From: Promethearchaeota archaeon
Lineage (GTDB): Archaea > Asgardarchaeota > Lokiarchaeia > Sigyniarchaeales > SOKP01
Direction: 5' to 3'
DNA: 64,000 bases
Assembly: GCA_019058445.1 (NCBI GenBank)
Contig: JAHPZA010000006.1
Coordinates: forward strand, 620,001-684,000
The first letter of the stretch is position 1. The number at the start of each line of letters is the position of its first letter. The notes below the pieces were generated by a model. The model had not been told where the DNA came from, did no database searches, and was given only the letters and a program-made list of their open reading frames with translations. Both the position numbers and the translations under genes were made by a program. This document shows, in pieces, positions 1-8,351 of the stretch.

Positions 1-509
1 TAGATCTCTAATAAAGCCGGTCCAGGTCGATTTCCTGTGGCTTCTCTAAAAGTTTTTTGAACGGCGTATGGAATTTCTTCAAGTTTTAGCACACTCTTTT
101 GGTATTTAGTAATTGGCTTAAACATGGTTATTTGGTCGAGGTTTCCCTGCAAAGTAAACGAATCCGCATATGTACTATTTACTTGTGGAACAATAACTAT
201 GAGTGGAATGTTATCACTCCATGCAGTCCCAACTCCTGGAGCTAAATGCAACGCTCCTGGTCCAACTGTACCCATACAAATTCCTGGTTTGTTGGTTACT
301 CTAGCATACGCATCTGCTGCGTGAGCAGCAGCTTGTTCATGCCGAAATAATACAGTTTTAATGCCTTGTTCCTGACCCCATCGACAAACAGCATCGTATA
401 CATTTAATAATTGTCCACCAGGAATACCAAACATATATTCTATTCCTTCTTGAAGGAGACACTTTATTAATACATCTCCACCATTCATCATCTCTTTATT
501 TTGCTCCAA
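1..509 (-). CDS. TPP-dependent enzyme, acetolactate synthase-like (N-terminal part)
   Basis: The gene runs off the left edge, so only about the first 169 residues are present. They read as the pyrimidine-binding domain of a thiamine-diphosphate enzyme: FGIPGGQLLNVYDAV, then RHEQAAAHAADAYAR with the conserved glutamate that activates the cofactor, then GTVGPGALHLAPGV. This is the layout of acetolactate synthase large subunit and its relatives, which join 2-oxoacids. Substrate cannot be told from this part. I place the start at a TTG (509) because AAAGGTG lies 6 bases upstream; an ATG ATG pair at 491 is the alternative. Confidence 0.8.
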   Translation of the reverse strand, partial: MEQNKEMMNGGDVLIKCLLQEGIEYMFGIPGGQLLNVYDAVCRWGQEQGIKTVLFRHEQAAAHAADAYARVTNKPGICMGTVGPGALHLAPGVGTAWSDNIPLIVIVPQVNSTYADSFTLQGNLDQITMFKPITKYQKSVLKLEEIPYAVQKTFREATGNRPGPALLEI

Positions 510-581
510 AACTTACACCTTTATTATAAAAACTTGGATGTTAAGGTTAGTTTTAGGGGTATTTAATACTTTTGGAAATAT

Positions 582-1100
582 TTATTGCTTTATCTTTAAA
601 GCTAATTTTACAAAGAGTCTTTCTAGATCAAGTTGATACCCAATTAAAGGAGTAAGATTAATGTGATTTAAATTCCTATCAAACTTCAAATAGCCTTTCT
701 GCTCTAGTTCTCTTAAATCCTCTATAACACCTTTCTTTTTTCGAATAGTTTGAATTTCAGTAATTTTTGAGATTCCATCAGGATTTTTCAGACAGCAAAC
801 TATAGTGCAAAATAAAGTGGCTGCTAATCTTGGTTTGTTTTCGAATGGGTTTGCTGAAATAAGATCAGAAACTTCCGAATCATAAGAGATAAACCAATGA
901 GAGTTAATAGGATTGTATCTGATTTGAAGTCCTAACGGTTCAATATATTTGGATAAATTAATTATTAAATAGTGGAAATGTCCGCTTTTATTTTTGGTTT
1001 TAACATTAAGAGTATGAAAAATTTCGCTCTTAGTAGCACCTATTACATACAAATTATTTTTATTGCTCAACATATGCATTAATATTGATATTTCATTCAT
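582..1100 (-). CDS. scpB: ScpB-like tandem winged-helix (KITE) subunit of an SMC complex
   Basis: This 172-residue protein has the ScpB layout: a first winged helix (about residues 1-75, ending in a hairpin around HWFISYD) and a second (about 90-165, LAATLFCTIVCC...IEDLRELEQKGYL). The second resembles the ScpB helix that reads 'LETLAIIAY...LLERGLI'. Known ScpB/KITE proteins dimerise and bind the kleisin linker of SMC complexes. It is the last gene of the SMC operon, 18 bases after the kleisin gene, with a strong GGGAGG site 10 bases before the ATG. Sequence similarity to classic ScpB is weak, so the call leans on architecture and context. Confidence 0.6.
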   Translation of the reverse strand: MNEISILMHMLSNKNNLYVIGATKSEIFHTLNVKTKNKSGHFHYLIINLSKYIEPLGLQIRYNPINSHWFISYDSEVSDLISANPFENKPRLAATLFCTIVCCLKNPDGISKITEIQTIRKKKGVIEDLRELEQKGYLKFDRNLNHINLTPLIGYQLDLERLFVKLALKIKQ

Positions 1101-1118
1101 TTTTTTATTTCCTCCCTA

Positions 1119-1766
1119 TTATAAATAGATTACATTAGTTTCTTTTAGATATTTTAGTGTACCTAATTGGAGTAAATGCAAAAGATACACAAAATTTTCA
1201 TAAATAACTTCTTGTTCTGTATAATCTTCAAAAATATCTTCAAGTGAGCAAGGCAATTTTGTTCGAATGGAGTTAAAAAATTTCATCATTTTTTCGGTAA
1301 ATTTATGTTTCGGTATTTCTAATAGAAAATTATTTTTAATTTTACCTTTGCGTAGATGCTCAATTGCTATTGGATCCCCTCTGTCAATACTTAATCTATT
1401 TTGACTTAATTCTAAGAAGTCCAGTGAGAGTGCGTCAATTGTGAATAATTCTATCCAACATTCATTTAAAAGGGCATATATTTCTAAATCAGAAGGATTT
1501 GAATTTAGATAATTTAGAAACTGTTTTTCAGATTCTAAAGAGCTGAGCATCGATCTTAATTCATCAAATTTTTGATTGAGTAGAATGCAGGCATTTTTAT
1601 AAGTTTCTGAACTTTTTTCAAGATTTTGGACGGTTAAAGAGTCTTTTAATTCATCAAATAATGGAACTAATTCAAAATCAAGTAATTTAATATCTCCCGA
1701 AAGAATTTTTTTTTGGATATCATCTATTCTTTCATTTAGCTCATGAGTAATATCCTTAACTGTCAT
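1119..1766 (-). CDS. scpA: ScpA-like kleisin
   Basis: At 215 residues this is the usual size for an archaeal kleisin. The N-terminal stretch around residues 18-75 (ILSGDIKLLDFELVPLFDEL...LLNQKFDEL) follows the ScpA pattern 'IEKGEIDIYDIPI..IT.QYL...LLEIKSR', which packs against the SMC neck. The C-terminal end (YENFVYLLHLLQLGTLKYL) matches the ScpA winged helix 'FLALLELIKLGKV' that closes on the SMC head. The gene starts 3 bases after the smc stop, so the two are probably translated together. The middle, which should carry the ScpB-binding region, is not recognisable by eye. Confidence 0.7.
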   Translation of the reverse strand: MTVKDITHELNERIDDIQKKILSGDIKLLDFELVPLFDELKDSLTVQNLEKSSETYKNACILLNQKFDELRSMLSSLESEKQFLNYLNSNPSDLEIYALLNECWIELFTIDALSLDFLELSQNRLSIDRGDPIAIEHLRKGKIKNNFLLEIPKHKFTEKMMKFFNSIRTKLPCSLEDIFEDYTEQEVIYENFVYLLHLLQLGTLKYLKETNVIYL

Positions 1767-1769
1767 ATT

Positions 1770-4700
1770 TCACTCTTTTCGAATTACTTTCGGTTTAAAT
1801 ATAGTAGAAACTTCATCTTTACCTGTCCTTGCAACACCTATTAATTTTTCTGCAAGGAGATATAAGGCATTTGATGATTTCGGTAAGAAGATTATCATCT
1901 GGATATTTGGATTTTCGTTAAGAGTGGACTCTATCATTTGATATGCAACTTCTGAATTTTTATCATCGAGAAACATCGCTGCCTCATCTAACATGCAAAG
2001 TGGGGAGGGTTTTAATTCTTGGAGAGAAAGTATCAAACAAATTGAGATCATAGAAACTTGACCCCCACTTAATGCTGTACAGGATCGTAATTGATTTTTT
2101 GAAAGTGCCGCTTTTATTTCTACTCCTAAATTCTCAAAATCACCTATTAATTCTAGAGAACAATAGGCTTTAATTTCAGAGGATTTGAATTTATGATTTA
2201 TTTTCGTTTTTAAATCGTTCAGAACGTTTTCAAATTTAGTATAATAGGTATCTTCCATTTTATTTTCGGTCTTTATCGCAGCATCAATGTCTTTTTCGAT
2301 ATCTTTTTGATTGCTTGCAATATCCTTTAACCCAGTTACGATTTGGTCACGTTCAACAAGGAGCGAATCATCAATATCTAAAAATTTGATTAAATCTTTG
2401 TCGATTTTTAATATATCCATCTGTACTTCTTCTATAGACCTTAATTTAATCTTTTTTTCTGTAATTAAAGGGCCAATTTGTGAATTGATTCGATCTAAAT
2501 CTTCCTTTTTCGCATCTAACTTTTGTCCTATATAATTTAAACGAATGTTTTCCTGCTCAAGCTGGACATTGATTTGAATGTTGTTAATATCAAACGTTTT
2601 TTTCTTCTCTTGAATATCCAGCTTTTTTTCATTTAAATCTACTATTTTTTTCTCTACTTCAGATATTTTATCTTCTAACTTCCCTAATTTATTGTAGATA
2701 GCGTATGCTTCTTTATGCCGTTTTTTTAGATCCTCATCTTTAGTCTTAAATTCATGATTTAACAGGGAAATAGTATGATTTTGTGCATTTATCTTATTTT
2801 CAACTTCGCTTAAAATTTGTTGATTTTCTGTATGTTTTATATTCCATTTCTTTTTTTCACTATTGTATACTTTAAGCTCCGTAGGGATTTCTTTAATGCG
2901 ATCATTCCACTTAAAAAATTGAGGGCTAGTTTTGGATTGAATATCTTCTATTTTAAGCTCCAATTCTTTTATGTCATTCTGGAATTCAGCATTTTTATTT
3001 TCTAAAACAGTGCGATCTTTAAAAAGTCTATTCTTCTTGGCTGTGAGGCGTTGCTTTTGGCTAAAGATATATGCTAGATCGTGATATGCCTCTTTTTTTC
3101 TTAGAGTTTCTCGTTCCTCTTTATCAAATTTAGATAAATTTACATCACATTCTAAAATCTGTTCCTTTAAAGATTCAATTTCTAATTCTAATTTGTTGGC
3201 TTGTTCTCTCTGTGTACCTGCACTCAATAATCCTTTTAAGGGTCTTATATAGGGAGTTTCATATACATACTTATATGAGGTTATTTGTTTTCCTTTTAAT
3301 GTTACGCATTTACCTTTAAAATTATAATTCTTGTATAGTTCCACTCCACTACGATAATCTTGAACTACCATACAATTCCTAACTTTAGAATAAAGTACTT
3401 TTTTAATGTCCTGATCATTATCAATAACATCAATTAAATCTATTAAATATCCAATTGCGCCCTTGGTTGTAATTGGAGGATATTTGCTAATATTAATCTT
3501 TTTAGGAGTATAAATATTACAAATAGCCCTATTGTTGTCTCTTAATCTCTGCATTAGGGTCATTGTTTCCCAGTCTTCAGCAATAAAACTAAATAATAAT
3601 CGTTCCCCTAACACAGACTCAATAGCATAGCTTAAAGAATCTTCATACTTTAAATATTCGACTATCGGCCCTTTAACTCTTAAATCACGTCGTCTTATTT
3701 CTTCTTTAAGCAGTTCTATATTTGATTTAAAAGGATAAATAATTTTTCTTTTCCTAAGAGATTCTTGGAGATGATTAAATTTTTTTAATTTTTTATATCT
3801 CTCTTGTTCTAATTGTTCCTTTTTAAGCTGAATTGAAAATTGTCTAGAATTGATTTCTCTATGTCGGTTGTCAAGCTTTTTTAAAAGATTTTCTGTTTGG
3901 TCTTCTAAAAACCATTTATTTTGATCAAGTTTATGGTCAATATCATCGAGACCTTGGAATATTTGCTGAGTTTCATTATTAATTTTTTTAATTTCATCCT
4001 TATTTGCTAAAATTTCTTTTAGTTTACTTTCTTTTTCTGAGACTATTTGATTAAATTGTTCCACAAATTCTATATTACGGTTAATTTTTTTCTGTAAATC
4101 ATCTTGTTCCTTAATCAAATCGTCAAGATGTAGTTCAATACTATTGATTTTTTCTTTAATTAATTTAATCTCTTGAGTTAAGCTCTTTTTTTGATTCTTA
4201 TAGTTTTTAAGTTGTTTCTTCTCTTTGCTAATTTTCCCAGTTAAGTTTTTTAAATCTTGGGTAATCATAATTTCGTCTGATTGCCATTTTTTAACTTCCG
4301 CGATTAAATCTTTTCTTTTTTGCTGATGTTGCCCCAACTTGCTGTTAAGATAATTTATAATTTGATCTGTATTAAAAACCTTAGCCTCTAATTTTTGAAC
4401 TTCCCTATCCACCTTTTCCTTTTTGACTTTTATCTCATCAATTTCTACTTTAGCTTTAGAGAAGTCTCTTTGAAGATATTTAATTTCTTCTTTTAATTTA
4501 TGTCTATTAGCCCACAATAGTTCATCTTCATATTTTCTTTTAACCTCTAAGAGTTTATGTTTTTGTTCTAATCGCTCAAGTTTGGGTTGTAAGAGATCTA
4601 AGCTAATATTCAACACATTTTTTTTACTCTTTAAGGCATTTAATTCGTTATTTAAATTCATAACGCTATGCTTCTGTTGTAAGATCTCATCTCTGAGGCT

Positions 4701-5210
4701 TTTTAGTCCAATTCCCTCCTCAAGAAAATTGCATAATTCTGTAGGTTTGAGGTTTTTGATGGCATCAATTTTACCCTGGCTAACAAACGCAAAATGGTTA
4801 TCGGGATTATACTTAAAATCACTAATAAGTTTTTGAACTTCTAATACTTGGGCTTTTCTAAAATCTTTATCATTTTTACTTTTAATTAAGAAATGTGGCG
4901 ACTGACCTCTAATGACAGTTCTTCTAATTTTTATCAATTCATGGTCCTTTTGGATATGAAGCTCAACCATGGCATGGTTTTGTCCAAGCCTTATAAAATC
5001 CGACCACTTTTTATAGCGCTCATCTCTTTCATTACTTCCCAAAGCAAATTTAATTGCCTGAAAAATAGAAGTTTTACCAGACCAATTAGGTCCAATCACA
5101 AGTATGAATTTTTTATCGTCAAAAGTTACCTCATCCCTTTTAAAACTTAGAAAATTCTCTAAGATCACTTTTCTAATAAAAACTTCATTTTTTTGGGATT
5201 GGGCAGCCAT
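1770..5210 (-). CDS. smc: SMC family chromosome-organising ATPase, Smc5/6-like head
   Basis: This is a full-length SMC of 1146 residues. It has a Walker A (GPNWSGKTS, 40-48), long charged coiled coils (about 170-505 and 665-1000), a hinge (about 508-660, with KGPIVEYLKYEDSLSYAIES), an ABC signature LSGGQVSM (about 1045) and a Walker B LCMLDEAAMFLDD (about 1072). Canonical SMCs read GxNGSGKSN and LSGGEKSL. Here the signature differs and Walker A is followed by WSDFIRLGQNHAMVELHI, which resembles the 'DF(I/V)KxGxxxAxVEI' stretch of Smc5/6. It would form a dimeric ring with the downstream kleisin and KITE proteins. GTGAGGT precedes the ATG. Confidence 0.9.
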   Translation of the reverse strand: MAAQSQKNEVFIRKVILENFLSFKRDEVTFDDKKFILVIGPNWSGKTSIFQAIKFALGSNERDERYKKWSDFIRLGQNHAMVELHIQKDHELIKIRRTVIRGQSPHFLIKSKNDKDFRKAQVLEVQKLISDFKYNPDNHFAFVSQGKIDAIKNLKPTELCNFLEEGIGLKSLRDEILQQKHSVMNLNNELNALKSKKNVLNISLDLLQPKLERLEQKHKLLEVKRKYEDELLWANRHKLKEEIKYLQRDFSKAKVEIDEIKVKKEKVDREVQKLEAKVFNTDQIINYLNSKLGQHQQKRKDLIAEVKKWQSDEIMITQDLKNLTGKISKEKKQLKNYKNQKKSLTQEIKLIKEKINSIELHLDDLIKEQDDLQKKINRNIEFVEQFNQIVSEKESKLKEILANKDEIKKINNETQQIFQGLDDIDHKLDQNKWFLEDQTENLLKKLDNRHREINSRQFSIQLKKEQLEQERYKKLKKFNHLQESLRKRKIIYPFKSNIELLKEEIRRRDLRVKGPIVEYLKYEDSLSYAIESVLGERLLFSFIAEDWETMTLMQRLRDNNRAICNIYTPKKINISKYPPITTKGAIGYLIDLIDVIDNDQDIKKVLYSKVRNCMVVQDYRSGVELYKNYNFKGKCVTLKGKQITSYKYVYETPYIRPLKGLLSAGTQREQANKLELEIESLKEQILECDVNLSKFDKEERETLRKKEAYHDLAYIFSQKQRLTAKKNRLFKDRTVLENKNAEFQNDIKELELKIEDIQSKTSPQFFKWNDRIKEIPTELKVYNSEKKKWNIKHTENQQILSEVENKINAQNHTISLLNHEFKTKDEDLKKRHKEAYAIYNKLGKLEDKISEVEKKIVDLNEKKLDIQEKKKTFDINNIQINVQLEQENIRLNYIGQKLDAKKEDLDRINSQIGPLITEKKIKLRSIEEVQMDILKIDKDLIKFLDIDDSLLVERDQIVTGLKDIASNQKDIEKDIDAAIKTENKMEDTYYTKFENVLNDLKTKINHKFKSSEIKAYCSLELIGDFENLGVEIKAALSKNQLRSCTALSGGQVSMISICLILSLQELKPSPLCMLDEAAMFLDDKNSEVAYQMIESTLNENPNIQMIIFLPKSSNALYLLAEKLIGVARTGKDEVSTIFKPKVIRKE

Positions 5211-5230
5211 ATTTATAACCTCACACTATT

Positions 5231-6496
5231 TTATTTGCCAAAAGCTCTCTTTATTAGATCAACACGTTTTTTTGCTTTCTCTAAATTAATCTGTGCCATG
5301 CTAGGGGAATCATTTAATATAAAAGGATATTTTGCTACTAATTTTCTCTCATTATCTTCAAGAACTTCCTTTTTATTCAATTTATCAATAATTATCAATA
5401 ATTCATTATAATTCTTTGATGCCGCATTTTCATAGAGTTGATTTATCATGAATTCTGAAACGGACTCTTCTCTAATTTCGGTTAAATATTCATTTTTTTT
5501 TTCCACTAAATCTTTTCGATTATCTAAAATTTTGATATCTTCTTTCATACTAACCTTTGTATTATGCGTCATCCCTATTGAATTATTACTTTCTGGAGTC
5601 GCAAACGCTGTTGATAATATATATTCACCTGATTCAATTATATTAAGCAAAGTATCAGTAATTTCATTACTGATATCATTAAGATCCGCATTTAAAAAAT
5701 GTTTGAAAATACCCATTTTTAATAGTTGTTTAATATCATTAACTTCCCAATTTTCAGTGTATTTTACAAGTGTGTGAATATCAAACACAATTTTTGAATT
5801 CTTTTCTGCAAAATCTTTTAGGTAGGTTTCTCGCTCCACACTATTTAGAAATGGAATTTTAATAAAGAGATCAAATACATTAAATATTCTTTCTGAAATG
5901 TGCACTAGTTCTTCATAATCGTAATTTAGCCAAACAAGTATAGAATTATTATTGATAAAATTAAATTTTCTATTTTTATTATAAAATAAATCTAAAAAAT
6001 TATCTAAAATACTTATATTTTGCAAACTGTCATTCAATTTAGGTTTCTGATTGATTAAAATTAACTTTTTATTGATAGTTTCATCATTTTTAGAATCCTT
6101 GTGTTTTGCATTTTTAGGTTGCTGTGTAGATCTATCCTCTATCGGTTTATTAAAATAATCTACGATTTCAGCAAAGCAATTTAAAAACTCTTTAGGACTA
6201 TTTAATACCTCAGCATTATCTAATTCAAAATACTCTAAATAATAATTACTTGAAATTAATTTAAAAAAGTCAATAATATCCGTACCGGGATTTAAATTTA
6301 TTAGAAGCCCTCCTTTTGGATCTAGATAATTAAAAAGTTCTAATTCCTGGGAATTGGAAACTACAAGCTTTATAAAATTAATTATTTCATTATACTTATC
6401 CCGATAAAAGAGACTATTCTTATCAATATGAATCTCTGAAGGTGAATACCTTTGAAAAAATCTTAAGAATTCCGTATTGCTTTTTAATTCTGTCAT
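5231..6496 (-). CDS. Degenerate (likely inactive) AAA+-like protein leading the SMC operon
   Basis: This 421-residue protein reads like the AAA module of Cdc48/FtsH-type ATPases but with its catalytic residues lost. PKGGLLINLNPGTDIID (60-76) aligns with PKGVLLYGPPGTGKT, with the lysine and threonine replaced. LILIN149Q150 sits where the Walker B 'hhhhDE' should be. LVWLNYDYEEL (about 186) matches the sensor-1 'ATNRPD' region. The segments VFDLFIKIPFLNSVERETYL and HTLVKYTENWEVNDIKQLL match the RFD...IP.PD..R..IL and 'A..T.GFSGADI..L' regions. The C-terminal third is helical and unassigned. It is the first gene of the operon, 20 bases before smc. The family call is visual inference; a dead ATPase could act as a scaffold or regulator of the SMC ring. 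Confidence 0.55.
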   Translation of the reverse strand: MTELKSNTEFLRFFQRYSPSEIHIDKNSLFYRDKYNEIINFIKLVVSNSQELELFNYLDPKGGLLINLNPGTDIIDFFKLISSNYYLEYFELDNAEVLNSPKEFLNCFAEIVDYFNKPIEDRSTQQPKNAKHKDSKNDETINKKLILINQKPKLNDSLQNISILDNFLDLFYNKNRKFNFINNNSILVWLNYDYEELVHISERIFNVFDLFIKIPFLNSVERETYLKDFAEKNSKIVFDIHTLVKYTENWEVNDIKQLLKMGIFKHFLNADLNDISNEITDTLLNIIESGEYILSTAFATPESNNSIGMTHNTKVSMKEDIKILDNRKDLVEKKNEYLTEIREESVSEFMINQLYENAASKNYNELLIIIDKLNKKEVLEDNERKLVAKYPFILNDSPSMAQINLEKAKKRVDLIKRAFGK

Positions 6497-6554
6497 TTAT
6501 ATATTAACTTCACTTTTTTCTTTCTTTTTTGGATATTAATTTAATGCAAAACCG

Positions 6555-6566
6555 CATATATAAAAT
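6555..6566 (-). promoter_or_regulatory. Candidate TATA box of the SMC operon
   Basis: On the minus strand this reads ATTTTATATATG, a good archaeal TATA-box match about 60 bases upstream of the first gene of the SMC operon. It is the clearest such element between 6497 and the arsR remnant. The rest of 6497-6734 is AT-rich with no visible gene. Confidence 0.4.
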
Positions 6567-6734
6567 GATTGCTTGCTCAATTATCACTTATATATTTTAC
6601 GGTAAACATTCTTCCGACAATAAATAGCATACTTATATCCTCTATAACAATAGTTTACTTAATGTTATAGTATATCTATAATGTGTAGAGGGTAATGATT
6701 TTATAATACTGAATAAATGAATCATTTCTAGTCC

Positions 6735-6920
6735 TTAAATAGAATTAAATATTTTATTCAATATTTTTAAAAATACTGTAATTGTTCCTTTGTTAATCCG
6801 TAATAAGAATAACTCCCTTTTTTCCAACTCTTTATTAAATTTACTTTCTCTAATTTTCTAAGATGATGAGATATCGTAGATTTTGATTTATAAAGGTATT
6901 CTGAACAAAAACATTTTGTA
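6735..6920 (-). pseudogene. Decayed copy of the arsR C-terminal half
   Basis: The minus strand encodes CFCSEYLYKSKSTISHHLRK and then KSWKKGSYSYYGL, nearly identical to the DNA-binding half of the intact ArsR at 7780-8175. After QLQ a single T has been lost relative to the intact gene, so the frame stops early; the original frame resumes as KILNKIFNSI. DNA similarity also covers the sequence just downstream. The two copies flank the GTPase gene, about 1.04 kb apart, which points to a duplication followed by decay. Short GTG-initiated translation (about 58 residues) is possible but looks unlikely to be functional. Confidence 0.8.
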
Positions 6921-7005
6921 GGAAAATTTAAATTTTCATGACTCACTCCCTTATATCCAATTGGTTTCCCTCAACAATTACATGTTTTAATTTCTTTATT
7001 ATAAT

Positions 7006-7539
7006 TTAAATTAGATGTGCTTTTTCAGCTAATATATAGGCCATTTTAGAGAAAATGTTTTGAACATTTTCACCCGTTTTAGCAGAACTTTCGATATAAT
7101 CGCAAATTTTATGCTCAATTGCTAAGTCAATTGCCTCGTTCATAAGGATGGATCGTTTTTGGTTTAAATCTACTTTACTTCCAATCATAATAATAGGAAC
7201 ATCATCCTTTGCATCATTTAATCCTTTTTTAAATAGTGTGAGCCATTCATTTATATTTTTAAAACTTGTGCGTCTCGTAAGATCAAACATGATAATCCCT
7301 CCAGATGCTCCTTTTACATAATCAGGAAGAAGATGTCTAAATCTTTTCTCCCCTGCAAAATCCCAGATTTGTAAAGTAATCTTGTGATCTAGAATTTCTA
7401 TAATATCAATGAAAAATTCAACTCCAAGTGTCATATTTAAATTATCCTTAAAATTCCCAGTAATGTACCGAGTCAATAAGGAAGTTTTTCCAACTCCTCC
7501 GTCTCCAAATATGCATACTTTGAAATAATTATTAATCAT
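7006..7539 (-). CDS. Ras/Rab-like small GTPase
   Basis: This is a complete 177-residue small GTPase. G1 is GDGGVGKTS (12-20), a switch I threonine lies in NMTLGVEF, G3 is WDFAGEKRF (the WDFAGE form is common in Asgard GTPases), G4 is GSKVDL and G5 is SSAKTGENV. The asparagine of the usual NKxD is a serine here, which may loosen guanine contacts. There is no C-terminal cysteine for prenylation, so stable lipid anchoring is not expected. Such proteins act as GTP/GDP switches; its partner is unknown. It lies between the intact arsR and the arsR remnant, so it may have been caught up in that duplication. Confidence 0.93.
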   Translation of the reverse strand: MINNYFKVCIFGDGGVGKTSLLTRYITGNFKDNLNMTLGVEFFIDIIEILDHKITLQIWDFAGEKRFRHLLPDYVKGASGGIIMFDLTRRTSFKNINEWLTLFKKGLNDAKDDVPIIMIGSKVDLNQKRSILMNEAIDLAIEHKICDYIESSAKTGENVQNIFSKMAYILAEKAHLI

Positions 7540-7779
7540 TATGAATTCGCTAGAAAATTTCTAAAAAAATTAACCTTTAACCCAAATTTTACAAAAATGT
7601 TATCAATTTTTTATAAGAATAGCACTCTTTTAAACCTTCTTATCATTAATTTTGGGTGATTATAAAATTCATTGATGGTGAGAGTTTTAATAGATGATTG
7701 AAATCACTAAAAATATGAATCAAATAGAGAGAATTGAAATAATAAATTTTATTTTATTGAATGAATTAATCGTTTTTAA

Positions 7780-8175
7780 TCATTCAGCAGAATTAAATAC
7801 TTTATTCAATATCTTTAAAAATAACTGTAATTTTTCCCTTTTTAATCCATAATAAGTATAACTCCCTTTTTTCCAACTCTTTATTAAATCCGCTCTCTCT
7901 AACTTCCTAAGATGATGAGAGATTGTAGATTGTGATTTATTAAGGATTGCTTCGAGTTCACAAACACATCTATCTTTCTCTTTCAGCGAGTTGAGAATAA
8001 TTAGGCGTTCCACAGATGCAATAGAGGTGCCAAAATCAGCAATATTTATAAAATCTTCATCATATTTTAAATATTGACCTAAATTCTGTAAATCCTCGAA
8101 ATACTTACTTGAACTACATACACTATCACATGCACATAACATATCCATCAGTTCAGCCTTGCGTTTTGTATTCAT
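7780..8175 (-). CDS. arsR: ArsR-family metal(loid)-responsive repressor
   Basis: This winged-helix repressor of about 131 residues has the recognition helix SQSTISHHLRKLERADLI. It carries two cysteine sites: CACDSVC near the N-terminus and RCVCEL at the start of the DNA-binding domain, equivalent to the ELCVCDL As(III)-sensing site of classic ArsR. It should leave DNA when As(III) or a similar thiophilic metal binds. It is transcribed away from the arsenic cluster starting at 8352 and probably controls that promoter. I chose the ATG at 8175, preceded by AAAGTG; a GTG at 8184 would add three residues. Confidence 0.9.
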   Translation of the reverse strand: MNTKRKAELMDMLCACDSVCSSSKYFEDLQNLGQYLKYDEDFINIADFGTSIASVERLIILNSLKEKDRCVCELEAILNKSQSTISHHLRKLERADLIKSWKKGSYTYYGLKREKLQLFLKILNKVFNSAE

Positions 8176-8232
8176 GATTAACACTTTAATGATAAAATTA
8201 GAAGATTCTTTAATTCTCTATATTATATATAT

Positions 8233-8288
8233 AAATCGATAAATATAAATCTAATTGATTTAAATAATCTAAATCGATAACTATAAAT
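8233..8288. promoter_or_regulatory. Two 18-bp direct repeats, candidate ArsR operator
   Basis: AAATCGATAAATATAAAT (8233-8250) and AAATCGATAACTATAAAT (8271-8288) differ at one base. Their starts are 38 bp apart, in the divergent region between arsR and the arsenic cluster. Each contains the palindrome ATCGAT and a TATAAAT-like element. The spacing puts them roughly on one face of the helix. I infer they are ArsR binding sites overlapping promoter elements. Confidence 0.55.
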
Positions 8289-8351
8289 TTGACAAATTCT
8301 ATTAATATTTCAAGCCTTAAAAATATATTTTAAAATATAAAAAAATTAAAA

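Noticed and set aside
2311..5289. Several plus-strand frames of 60-85 codons over the smc gene
   Set aside because: They are antisense shadows of the coiled-coil coding sequence.
7694..7843. Plus-strand short frame antisense to the arsR end
   Set aside because: It mirrors the arsR coding sequence and has no independent support.
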